A stretch of DNA of 5,863 nt from a bacterium (GTDB taxonomy: Bacteria > Margulisbacteria > Marinamargulisbacteria > SXXA01): NCBI GenBank assembly GCA_010027915.1, contig RGUG01000088.1, forward strand, positions 1-5,863, given 5' to 3'. The position numbers were made by a program, and so were the translations under genes. Positions 1-5,863 of the stretch are shown here, one piece after another; positions within the stretch are counted from its first letter, which is position 1, and each line of letters starts with the position of its first letter. Below the pieces are notes generated by a model. It saw nothing but the letters and a program-made list of their open reading frames with translations. It was not told the origin of the DNA and did no database searches.

Positions 1-108
1 CCATTCGGTCACGTTCTAATTGAATGAATTACCCCCCCCCATCAACCCTCTTTTTTATTGCCATACCACCTTATTAAATCACCTATTTTCTCGTTTTTTA
101 CTTTTGCC
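1..108. other. Unrecognised AT-rich sequence at the window edge
   Basis: No coding sequence can be defended here. The stretch is AT-rich and contains a run of nine C at 32-40. It lies directly upstream of the recognisable part of an IS5-type transposase remnant and may be further decayed sequence of the same element. No residue pattern of that family could be read in any frame, so the assignment is open. Confidence 0.4.
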
Positions 109-346
109 ACTTATTTTTGCAGCGGTCTTATATGGTCAAATCGTGTCAAGCTATGAATATTCAGGTTGTAATCCCCACAAAATACAACCGAAAATACCCC
201 AAAAATGACGATAGCATCGTTACAAACAGAGAAATCAGATTGAGCGGATGTTCAATCAACTCAAGCATTTCAGAAGGGTTGCTATCCGTTACGATAAAAT
301 CGCTTAAGCTTCTTATTTTTTGCTCATTTTGCAACTATTTTCTTAT
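109..346 (+). pseudogene. IS5-family-like transposase, C-terminal remnant (DDE type), frameshifted
   Basis: This is the decayed 3' end of a DDE transposase gene, probably of the IS5 family (IS427-like group). One frame from about 117 reads VVIPTKYNRKYP, matching the conserved block around 'VIPPKSNRK' in these enzymes. It is preceded by a damaged 'DRAYDG'-like segment (QRSYMVKSCQ). A second frame, from about 215, reads YKQRNQIERMFNQLKHFRR and then AIRYDKIA. This is the conserved C-terminal region carrying the catalytic glutamate (the E in 'QIERMF'). The two blocks are separated by a frameshift near 203-215, and a TAA at 305-307 interrupts the second one. The N-terminal and central parts, with the first catalytic aspartates, are not recognisable and would lie at or beyond the left window edge. 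The gene cannot make an active enzyme. The family call rests on motif memory; the exact group is uncertain. Confidence 0.75.
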
Positions 347-348
347 GC

Positions 349-371
349 TGAAAATGAATGTCAACAGAGCC
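349..371. repeat. Probable right terminal end of the IS5-like element
   Basis: Read on the minus strand this segment begins GGCTCTGTTGACATTCA. That resembles the terminal inverted repeats of IS5-family elements, which often start with a G-rich 'GGCTCTGTTG' or 'GAGCCTGTTG' motif. It sits right after the transposase remnant and exactly where the IS256-family reading stops, at a CTAG tetranucleotide (371-374) of the kind some IS5-family elements target. The partner repeat is outside the window, so the boundary is inferred from the abrupt change in homology. Confidence 0.5.
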
Positions 372-374
372 TAG

Positions 375-797
375 ATCCTTGCTGGCATGAGAGACTTGGG
401 ATGCCGAAATATCTTCAATGCCAAATGAGTTAAATACCCGCATCATTTTCCGGATAGCCATGCCGTTAATCCAGCATTCTTGAATAACCGACATCAATGC
501 CGTTTCGGATCGCTGCCGGTTGAGCAAAAAATGGTGGGGCTCCGCCAGTACAAACCTTGGGAATGGTCAGATAAATTGTACCCAAACGGATCTCCCATCG
601 ACGAACCAGGTACCCGTTACGATGTGTTTTGCGTTCTCCGGAATGCTGCCTTTATCGACTTCCGTTTTGAGCCCCGACACTTCGATTTCTATGAGTTGAT
701 TCGCCATCCATTCCAGCATGTCTTTTCTTGGATCCGCCTCCTGAAAAAATCCAACTCACCGCTTTTAAAAATGTTCGGTATTCTTTGATTGGGTCAT
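375..797 (-). pseudogene. IS256-family transposase, N-terminal remnant with multiple frameshifts
   Basis: This is a broken mutator-type (IS256 family) transposase. The original start is probably the ATG at 797-795, preceded by a GGAG ribosome binding site (804-807). From there the reading is MTQSKNTEHF, then a frameshift with stops, then DPRKDMLEWMANQLIEIEVS. After another shift a different frame gives THRNGYLVRRW and LGTIYLTIPKV (about 625-555), the RNGYR-type block typical of the family. A third shift returns to RQRSETALMSVIQECW and GIEDISASQVSHASKDL (about 515-375), the helix-turn-helix-like segment before the catalytic domain. Homology stops at 374, where an IS5-like element begins, so the DDE catalytic domain is absent from the window. 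At least three indels make it non-functional. Family identity is strong because successive blocks appear in the correct order. Confidence 0.88.
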
Positions 798-1139
798 GGC
801 AAACTCCGTTTGGTTGGTTTTGTCGCTTAATAAAAGCCTACGATGACCCGCCATCAATTTTGGTTAATTAAATGACACTCTTTCATTGACACTCCCTTTT
901 GAAAATAAACCGCTTGTTTTTTTCTATGAAATCTTCTGTCATTGTACAACGCTTCTGGATCTTGCCAAAAATGATCCATAGGGTAGAATTTGGTCAAGTG
1001 TTTTGGTGTCATAACAAACATTTTTTTGCTGATTAGCTTCTTCATCAGGAGGGTTTGACGGATGTGTCATACATGAGGTGATGTTTTCAATCTCATCCCT
1101 CTCACCCCGATACGCTTTAATCTTGGCAAGAATGTCTTT
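798..1139. other. Gene-free stretch between two pseudogenes, not recognised
   Basis: No intact gene is supported. The longest minus-strand reading frame (854-1045, 63 codons from ATG, rich in Lys, Phe and His) has no ribosome binding site I would trust and no family I recognise. It may be a fragment of another decayed gene. The stretch from about 798 to 860 should hold the outer end of the IS256-family element, because the transposase start is at 797. Without the opposite end of that element its inverted repeat cannot be identified. Confidence 0.5.
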
Positions 1140-1381
1140 TTATCCCCTTTGCGTCCCCTTGTTTAACGCTTTCGTGTCCATGTGATCCAAACCGTTTGTT
1201 TCCATCGCTATCATCTGTTAATGAAACGCCTCATACTCTTTTTCTGCTAAGGAAAGGGCCACTTCATGCGATATTTTTCCTAATCTTGGAGGATATCCCA
1301 CTCATTGAAATGTAAAAATACACCCAGCCGCTTGATCCAGTCTTTCATCGTTATCACGTACGGTCTCCCACTCCCATCAGT
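1140..1381 (-). pseudogene. RhuM-family ('virulence protein RhuM') C-terminal remnant
   Basis: Two overlapping reading frames carry the conserved C-terminal part of RhuM-type proteins. The first (from about 1381) reads YVITMKDWIKRLGVFLHFNE, matching the family pattern in which an 'M.DW...LD.FL..N' helix is followed by 'VL..AGK'. After a one-base shift at about 1283 the next frame reads GKISHEVALSLAEKEYEAF, again the expected continuation, and then meets a TAA. The homology ends in a low-similarity tail near 1140. About 80 residues of a protein usually over 300 long remain, and the N-terminal part is missing because glyS lies only about 85 bases upstream. RhuM was named from a Salmonella pathogenicity island. 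Its biochemical role is not settled, and homologues occur widely in mobile or accessory regions. This copy is dead. Confidence 0.75.
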
Positions 1382-1420
1382 GATGCCTGATCACCGGCAA
1401 CTACTGCCACTTGCTTCCAA

Positions 1421-1454
1421 GAAAAGAGCCCTACCAACACAAGGCAAAAGGGCC
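1421..1454 (-). terminator. Weak candidate terminator after glyS
   Basis: On the minus strand, 12 bases after the glyS stop codon, GGCCC (1454-1450) can pair with GGGCT (1431-1427) across an 18-base loop, including one G-U pair. A short T-rich tail, CTTTTCTT, follows. The stem is only five pairs and the loop is long, so this is a marginal terminator. No better one is visible between glyS and the RhuM remnant. Confidence 0.3.
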
Positions 1455-1465
1455 TAGCACCACCA

Positions 1466-3520
1466 TTAGGATGGCACCAGCACCACTTTTTCCCAATCCG
1501 CCACGCGAGCCAAACAGGCATGAATTTGATGCAAAAACCCGAGACGGGCATCCCGTAACCGGGGGTCTTCATCCATCATCATCACTGCTTCAAAGTAAGC
1601 ATCCATCACGGGTGGCCAATGAATAAAATGGGTGAAGGTGGGTACTTGAGCCAAATCATCCACAATGGGTCTCACCATTTGCAATTCATCCTGTGGCAAG
1701 GGCACCGCCTCAATCGGGGTATACTGCATGGCCAGTCGCTGAACCCGGATGGCCAATTCCGATACCCGCTTTAAGACCATCGGATCACCCTGACGCCACC
1801 CTTGCAAGCACTGGGCCGCTTGTAGAATCTCTCCGAGTGGCTGATCCATCCGATGGGTAACCGCCACCGCCAAATCCCATTCAAACCCATGGGTATGTTG
1901 CAAGACATAACGCAAGCGGTCTTGATAAAATGTATCCAGTGACAAACGGACCTCATCAGTCGGGGCGATCCCTTCCAAAGATATCCCCACCAAATCGGAA
2001 AGGGAGACCAGCGGCATCCAAGACAACGCCACCAATACCACTCCCAATGCCGCCCGACGTACCCCCCAAGGATCTTGCGAACCAGTCGGAATAAGGCCAT
2101 TAACAAAACAACTGGCCACCGTATCCAACCGATCAGATAGCCACAGCGTCACGGATACCCCATCATGGGGTACCGTCATGTGATAATGCTGGGCAATCGC
2201 TTTGGCCACATGCGGGGATTCACCATCATGGGTGGCATACAACCCCCCCATCACCCCCTGCAATGCCGGCAACTCCTGAACCATACCAGTTACCAAATCC
2301 GCTTTGCACAACAAAGCCGCCCGCTGGACCCACTGTTGCTGTGCCTCGTCTAAGGATAACAGGGAAGCAATCCGGTCACACAGCCCACTTAATCGCCGCA
2401 CCTTATCGCCCAAAGATCCCAAGCCTTCTTGATACACCACCTGGTCCAATCGAGGAACACGCGATTCGAGCCGTACGCGACGGTCTTCATTCCAAAAAAA
2501 CAACACATCATTCAAGCGTGCACGCAATACGGATTCATTCCCACGGGTTACTTGATCGCGATTAACAGGGGTCAAGCCATCCACAACCACCCAATAGGTC
2601 GGTTGACATCGGCCGTCCACCACCCATGTCACGTATTTTTGATTTTTCCGAATGCATTCCACCACGGGTGCATCAGGCAAGTGATACAACTCATCCGGAA
2701 TGCGAGACATGATCACCGACGGCCATTCACACAACCCCACCAATTCATCCAACAGGTCCTGATCCCAATCCTCAGATGGAATGGGTATCTCACGAACAAT
2801 CTGGGCCCGACGCTCGGCTGGATCAGGAGATACAAAATGATCCCTCAAGACCCATTCATACCGACTGGCATGGTCAATCGGAACCCACGCCCCCACACCC
2901 CACACATCCCCCTTGGTCAACCATCGATGCCCCCTAGAATGAGTCAAGGGCAAGGCTAAGACCTCTGGATCCAAGCGAATACTGCCCAATGTATGGCGGC
3001 CATCAAATAATGGAAGCGGTGCGTCATCTAGCATACTGACCACCCACTGAATCGGGCGCAAAAAAGGGCCCCTCTGATTCCCCCAAAACATCGAGACTGG
3101 CAATGGCAGGTGGTCAAATACATCATGTACCAAGGAGCCCAACAACTGGGCAATGGGAACGGGCGGGTGGTTCACTCGTGCCATCACCTTTTGTTTGCCA
3201 CCTTGCTCGACTACCTCCCATGCCGATGGGTCAAGCGCCACCCGTTTAAAAAATGCCTCGCCAGCGGGTGAAAGGGTCCCATCATCACGATACGCAATGG
3301 CAACCGGGGGGCCCCATTGCTGAACCTCACGAGAAGGGGTATTGGTAGGCAATTCAGTAACCAAGATCCCCATACGACGGGGGGTAGAAAAAGCACGGCA
3401 ACCCGGTGCTAGACCCAATGCCAAAAAAGCCGACTCAAAACGCTGGCGAATACGATCAGAAACAAGAGACAAAAAGCGTGCGGGGATTTCTTCGCATCCC
3501 AATTCAAACAAGTAGCTCAT
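1466..3520 (-). CDS. glyS: Glycyl-tRNA synthetase beta subunit
   Basis: This is the beta chain of the bacterial two-subunit (alpha2beta2) glycyl-tRNA synthetase. It works with GlyQ in the cytoplasm to attach glycine to tRNA-Gly and supplies most of the tRNA recognition. The 684-residue product has near-normal length. Family blocks appear in order: [14 protein letters not shown] at residues 4-17, TPRRMGILV at 46-54, [17 protein letters not shown] at 144-160, HSRGHRW at 194-200, [16 protein letters not shown] at 331-346, and [20 protein letters not shown] at 406-425. [16 protein letters not shown] follows at 478-493. A C-terminal DALR-like anticodon-binding region ends in [20 protein letters not shown] (641-660). 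I chose the ATG at 3520-3518 because it overlaps the glyQ stop as ATGA, and MSYLFELG is the usual N-terminus. An ATG at 3553 in the same frame would add eleven glycine-rich residues lying inside glyQ. Translational coupling to glyQ is likely. No damage is visible. Confidence 0.97.
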   Translation of the reverse strand: MSYLFELGCEEIPARFLSLVSDRIRQRFESAFLALGLAPGCRAFSTPRRMGILVTELPTNTPSREVQQWGPPVAIAYRDDGTLSPAGEAFFKRVALDPSAWEVVEQGGKQKVMARVNHPPVPIAQLLGSLVHDVFDHLPLPVSMFWGNQRGPFLRPIQWVVSMLDDAPLPLFDGRHTLGSIRLDPEVLALPLTHSRGHRWLTKGDVWGVGAWVPIDHASRYEWVLRDHFVSPDPAERRAQIVREIPIPSEDWDQDLLDELVGLCEWPSVIMSRIPDELYHLPDAPVVECIRKNQKYVTWVVDGRCQPTYWVVVDGLTPVNRDQVTRGNESVLRARLNDVLFFWNEDRRVRLESRVPRLDQVVYQEGLGSLGDKVRRLSGLCDRIASLLSLDEAQQQWVQRAALLCKADLVTGMVQELPALQGVMGGLYATHDGESPHVAKAIAQHYHMTVPHDGVSVTLWLSDRLDTVASCFVNGLIPTGSQDPWGVRRAALGVVLVALSWMPLVSLSDLVGISLEGIAPTDEVRLSLDTFYQDRLRYVLQHTHGFEWDLAVAVTHRMDQPLGEILQAAQCLQGWRQGDPMVLKRVSELAIRVQRLAMQYTPIEAVPLPQDELQMVRPIVDDLAQVPTFTHFIHWPPVMDAYFEAVMMMDEDPRLRDARLGFLHQIHACLARVADWEKVVLVPS

Positions 3521-4389
3521 GGCAACGCCGCCGCCATCCCCTTCGTACGACACAACGTCGCACAGCCACGGGCCAATTTGCGAATACGCAAAATATAGGC
3601 CATGCGTTGGGTAACCGAAATCGCACCACGGGCATCCAACACATTAAAGGCATGTGAGGTTTTTAAACAAAAATCATAGGCAGGCCCCACCAATCCGTGA
3701 TCCAACAAATGGAGACATTCCCGCTCGTAGCCATCAAACCATTGGGTCCATTCCGCCACCGTGGCCACTTCAAAATGATGGGTAGACGTTTCAATCTCAG
3801 ACTGACGATACACATCCCCATAGGTAACAGGGCCTTGCGGGCCCATCACCCACAACAAATCATACACAGATGGTTTTTGCTGCAAAAACATGGCCAAGCG
3901 TTCCAAGCCATAGGTGATTTCAACCGGTGTCGTGTCCATTTCAAACCCACCACATTGCTGGAAATAAGTAAATTGGGTGACTTCCATCCCATCCAACCAC
4001 ACCTCCCACCCCAATCCAGATGCACCCAATGTGGGACTTTCCCAATTATCTTCAACAAACCGAATATCATGAGCCAAGGGGTCAATTCCCACCGCACGCA
4101 AGCTGTCGATATAGTCCGTTTGAATCGATAATGGGGACGGCTTAATCAGCACCTGAAACTGAAAATAATGGCCCAAACGATTGGGGTTTTCGGCATAGCG
4201 ACCATCAGTAGGACGCCGACAAGGCTCAACATAGGCACAAGACCAGGGAGAAGGGTCCAAAACACGAAGAAAGGTATGGGGACTAAAGGTACCAGCACCC
4301 TTTTCGATATCATATGGTTGTAAGATCACACACCCTTTAGATGCCCAAAAAGACTGTAACGATGAAATCAACTCACTAAAACTAGTCAT
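3517..4389 (-). CDS. glyQ: Glycyl-tRNA synthetase alpha subunit
   Basis: This is the alpha chain of glycyl-tRNA synthetase, a class II aminoacyl-tRNA synthetase subunit that holds the catalytic site for glycyl-adenylate formation and pairs with GlyS. The 290-residue product has typical length and very high conservation. Recognisable blocks include [20 protein letters not shown] at 14-33, [20 protein letters not shown] (class II motif 2 region) at 52-71, and [13 protein letters not shown] at 72-84. [20 protein letters not shown] lies at 107-126, and [11 protein letters not shown] (motif 3, with the catalytic arginine) at 160-170. The ATG at 4389-4387 has a GAGGG ribosome binding site (4398-4394) four bases upstream, a slightly short spacing. 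Its TGA overlaps the glyS ATG, so the two subunits should be made in step. An intrinsic terminator ends only three bases before that ribosome binding site, which is unusual for the first gene of an operon. Confidence 0.98.
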   Translation of the reverse strand: MTSFSELISSLQSFWASKGCVILQPYDIEKGAGTFSPHTFLRVLDPSPWSCAYVEPCRRPTDGRYAENPNRLGHYFQFQVLIKPSPLSIQTDYIDSLRAVGIDPLAHDIRFVEDNWESPTLGASGLGWEVWLDGMEVTQFTYFQQCGGFEMDTTPVEITYGLERLAMFLQQKPSVYDLLWVMGPQGPVTYGDVYRQSEIETSTHHFEVATVAEWTQWFDGYERECLHLLDHGLVGPAYDFCLKTSHAFNVLDARGAISVTQRMAYILRIRKLARGCATLCRTKGMAAALP

Positions 4390-4400
4390 GGTACCCTCAC

Positions 4401-4434
4401 AAAAAAAAAGGGTGTCAGTTTAAGTAACACCCTT
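4401..4434 (-). terminator. Intrinsic terminator between the FKBP gene and glyQ
   Basis: Read on the minus strand, AAGGGTGT (4434-4427) and ACACCCTT (4415-4408) form a perfect eight-pair stem around an 11-base loop. The T-run (4409-4401, nine T in all) starts within the last stem bases. This is a classic Rho-independent terminator for the upstream isomerase gene, whose stop codon is 28 bases earlier. The T-run ends three bases before the glyQ ribosome binding site. No recognisable glyQ promoter fits between them. The element therefore either limits read-through into glyQS or acts as an attenuator. No T-box leader is present: the whole intergenic space is only 73 bases. Confidence 0.85.
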
Positions 4435-4436
4435 AT

Positions 4437-4455
4437 CCCCCCCCCCAAAAAAAAA
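4437..4455. repeat. Adjacent homopolymer runs C10 and A9
   Basis: A run of ten C (4437-4446) is followed directly by nine A (4447-4455), giving T9 then G10 on the transcribed minus strand. It lies in the noncoding gap just after the FKBP stop codon and just before the terminator stem. Such runs slip during replication and are also error-prone in sequencing, so the exact lengths should be treated with care. No coding frame is affected. Confidence 0.9.
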
Positions 4456-4462
4456 GACCAAA

Positions 4463-5218
4463 TTAAGCTTTAGGTGCCCCAATCGAAATAAGTTCAACCT
4501 CAAAAATAAGAACGCTATTCGGACCAATAGCACCCAGGGCACGATCTTCATAGGCTAAGTTAGATGGGATATAGAAAATATACTTATCCCCAACCTTCAT
4601 TTGCTGCAATCCCTCACCCCACCCTTTGATGACCCCACTCAGTGGCAAGGTGGCCGGTTGGTTACGACGATAGGATGAATCAAACTCGGTCCCATCAATC
4701 AATGTGCCCTTATAATGAACCGTCACCGTATCAGATGCTTTCGGGGAGACTGACTTAACCCCTTTTTTCTTGGGGGCCTCTGAAATAATTTTGTACTGAA
4801 GACCAGACTTTAATACTATCACACCAGGCTTTGACTTGTTATCTTCTAAAAACTTGGTTCCATCTTTAAGGTTTTTCTCCCCCATTGCCTTCATTTCAGC
4901 TTCACGACGGACTTGCACCTCAGTCTGATAGGAGGTGATCACTTCTTGTCGCTCTTGATCGGTTAGTTTTGAGCGGCCCTCTAGTCCATCTTTCAACCCA
5001 TTTACCACTTCAACCATATCAAAGTCCGCTTGGCCTTTGACCGAATCAGAAATGGATAGACCCACCGCATAACCCAATTTTGATGATTTGGATGAAAAAA
5101 CAGCCGGGGTAGTGGTCGCGGCAGGATTGGCAACCGAAGATGGAGCCGGTGCTGTTTGGGCAAAAGAAGCAGAACCAATCAAAATAGAACCAGCAGTAAG
5201 AAGTAGTAAACGCTTCAT
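4463..5218 (-). CDS. Periplasmic FKBP-type peptidyl-prolyl cis-trans isomerase (Mip/FkpA-like)
   Basis: This 251-residue protein is predicted to catalyse cis-trans isomerisation of prolyl bonds and assist folding of exported proteins. Residues 1-20 form a signal peptide (KR, then a Leu-rich core, then ASFA) with probable cleavage before Gln21, placing it in the periplasm. A Pro/Ala/Thr-rich linker runs to about 42. The FKBP N-terminal dimerisation domain with a long charged helix spans about 44-130. The FKBP catalytic domain spans about 158-247. Its VHYKGTLIDGTEFDSS (167-182), GVIKGWGEGLQQMKVGDK (195-212), IPSNLAYE (217-224) and LIFEVELISI (237-246) blocks retain the aromatic and acidic pocket residues Tyr169, Phe179, Asp180, Trp200, Tyr223 and Phe239. 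I chose the ATG at 5218 for its strong AAGGAG site and signal peptide. The frame stays open upstream to 5530, but that part overlaps the 5S gene and is spurious. Mip-like versus FkpA-like cannot be settled here. Confidence 0.95.
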   Translation of the reverse strand: MKRLLLLTAGSILIGSASFAQTAPAPSSVANPAATTTPAVFSSKSSKLGYAVGLSISDSVKGQADFDMVEVVNGLKDGLEGRSKLTDQERQEVITSYQTEVQVRREAEMKAMGEKNLKDGTKFLEDNKSKPGVIVLKSGLQYKIISEAPKKKGVKSVSPKASDTVTVHYKGTLIDGTEFDSSYRRNQPATLPLSGVIKGWGEGLQQMKVGDKYIFYIPSNLAYEDRALGAIGPNSVLIFEVELISIGAPKA

Positions 5219-5223
5219 AAAGA

Positions 5224-5229
5224 CTCCTT
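5224..5229 (-). promoter_or_regulatory. Ribosome binding site fixing the FKBP start
   Basis: AAGGAG on the minus strand lies five bases before the ATG at 5218-5216. It decides the start against the longer open frame that runs up through the 5S rRNA gene. Confidence 0.85.
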
Positions 5230-5258
5230 CAAGAAAGAAATATGGGTGACATGATAGA

Positions 5259-5287
5259 ACTTTAACCCAATACATCCCAAAAATCAA
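5259..5287 (-). promoter_or_regulatory. Tentative sigma-70-type promoter for the FKBP gene
   Basis: On the minus strand TTGATT (5287-5282) and TAAAGT (5264-5259) are separated by 17 bases. Each matches four of the six consensus positions of a sigma-70 promoter. Transcription would begin about 35 bases before the start codon. The match is modest in an AT-rich stretch, and read-through from the rRNA operon is an alternative. Confidence 0.25.
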
Positions 5288-5377
5288 TTGCTTTAAACAT
5301 TGGAAATGAGTGAACAGGGTAAAAAACGGATAGAAAAAGAATAAAAACCAAACAGACAAAACATGATGCACATACTG

Positions 5378-5496
5378 TTCTTGGCCACGACCGACTCTCC
5401 CACCAGTGAAACTGGCAGTACCATGGGCGCTGGAGGACTTAACGACTGTATTCGGAATGAGAACAGGTGTACCCCCTCCGCTATAATGACCAAGAA
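5378..5496 (-). rRNA. rrf: 5S ribosomal RNA
   Basis: This is the complete 5S rRNA, a component of the large ribosomal subunit, 119 bases long. The ends form a perfect seven-pair closing helix, TTCTTGG (5496-5490) with CCAAGAA (5384-5378). Inside are the conserved segments AGCGGAGGGGGTACACCTGT, CTCATTCCGAA, GTTAAGTCCTCCAGCGCC and ATGGTACTGC, followed by GGTGGGAGAGT near the 3' end. It follows the 23S gene by about 66 bases, the usual operon order, with no tRNA gene between. No clear hairpin terminator follows it; the next 100 bases are T-rich on the transcribed strand. Confidence 0.95.
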
Positions 5497-5562
5497 TACT
5501 ATGTGCAACAAAAAAGGGTAGAAAAACCAATTTTAAACGAATTATTAATCATAAACCGCTGT

Positions 5563-5863
5563 TAATTAAGACCTCGACCGATTAGTACTGGTCTGCTGAA
5601 TGTATTGCTACACTTACACGCCCAGCCTATCAACCTCGTAGTCTACAAGGGGTCTTACTCCTTTAAAAGGATGGGAAATCTCATCTTGAGGCAGGTTTCC
5701 CGCTTAGATGCTTTCAGCGGTTATCCTTTCCACACATAGCTACTCAGCATTTACCCTTGGCAGGATAACTGATACACCAGCGGTGTGTCCACTCCGGTCC
5801 TCTCGTACTAAGAGCAGCTCCTCTCAAATTTCCTACGCCTACAGCAGATATGGACCAAACTGT
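5563..5863 (-). rRNA. rrl: 23S ribosomal RNA, 3' end (partial)
   Basis: This is the last roughly 300 bases of the 23S rRNA, domain VI, running off the right window edge at its 5' side. The sarcin-ricin loop AGTACGAGAGGACC (5809-5796) is intact; this is the site where elongation factors contact the ribosome. Other conserved segments are GCTGAAAGCATCTAAGCGGGAA, read in parts around 5723-5698, and the terminal CAGTACTAATCGGTCGAGG (5591-5573). The mature 3' end is placed near 5563 by analogy with the terminal helix of other 23S rRNAs and could be off by a few bases. Confidence 0.95.

Noticed and set aside
480..788. Plus-strand 102-codon open frame
   Set aside because: It lies opposite the IS256-family transposase remnant, whose conserved blocks read on the minus strand. 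It is a shadow frame.
2429..2959. Plus-strand 176-codon open frame
   Set aside because: It is antisense to the well-conserved glyS coding sequence, with a His/Pro-rich composition typical of a shadow frame.
3521..3553. An earlier in-frame ATG for glyS at 3553
   Set aside because: It would add eleven glycine-rich residues inside glyQ. The ATGA overlap at 3517-3520 and the conserved MSYLFELG N-terminus favour the ATG at 3520.
4390..4462. T-box riboswitch before glyQ
   Set aside because: The gap is 73 bases, far too short for a T-box leader, and no specifier loop or T-box sequence is present.
4447..4477. Second terminator-like hairpin overlapping the FKBP stop (ACC..AA with TT..GGT, then a T-run) on the minus strand
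   Set aside because: The stem has only five pairs with a mismatch, so it is too weak. The T9 run alone does not make a terminator, and a far better hairpin follows at 4401-4434.
5219..5530. Upstream extension of the FKBP reading frame by 104 codons
   Set aside because: It runs through the 5S rRNA gene, has no secretion or domain logic, and the AAGGAG site plus signal peptide fix the start at 5218.
5497..5562. A tRNA gene between 23S and 5S
   Set aside because: The gap is about 66 bases, is AT-rich, and shows no T-loop GTTCGA-type motif or acceptor stem.

Overview
This window is the end of a ribosomal RNA operon and the housekeeping genes behind it, followed by a junkyard of decayed mobile and accessory DNA. 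All intact genes lie on the minus strand, so transcription runs from right to left. The two-subunit glycyl-tRNA synthetase, the periplasmic Mip/FkpA-type isomerase and the rRNA signatures indicate a Gram-negative bacterium. The 5S rRNA and the several ruined transposon and RhuM-type fragments would suit a host-associated proteobacterium with a degrading, IS-rich genome. An alphaproteobacterium of the Holosporales type or a Legionellales-like gammaproteobacterium are candidates, but this placement is an impression from the sequence and no database search was made.

Right to left: the 3' end of a 23S rRNA gene (5563-5863, cut by the window edge) is followed by a complete 5S rRNA gene (5378-5496). 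After a T-rich 159-base gap comes a gene for a secreted FKBP-type peptidyl-prolyl isomerase (4463-5218). An intrinsic terminator then sits almost on top of the glyQ ribosome binding site. glyQ (3517-4389) and glyS (1466-3520) encode the alpha and beta chains of glycyl-tRNA synthetase. They overlap by an ATGA and are certainly co-translated.

The left 1.4 kb contains no intact gene. It holds the C-terminal tail of a RhuM-type gene (about 1140-1381, minus), a stretch of unrecognised sequence, and the N-terminal part of an IS256-family transposase broken by several frameshifts (about 375-797, minus). An IS5-family-like element is inserted into that transposase; only its degenerate transposase C-terminus (plus strand, about 109-346) and its right end (about 349-371) are visible.

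The working genes belong to translation (rRNA, glycyl-tRNA charging) and to envelope protein folding. I see no sign of a new multi-gene system. The most interesting points are the glyQ-adjacent terminator, which leaves no room for a glyQ promoter behind it, and the nested insertion-element remnants.
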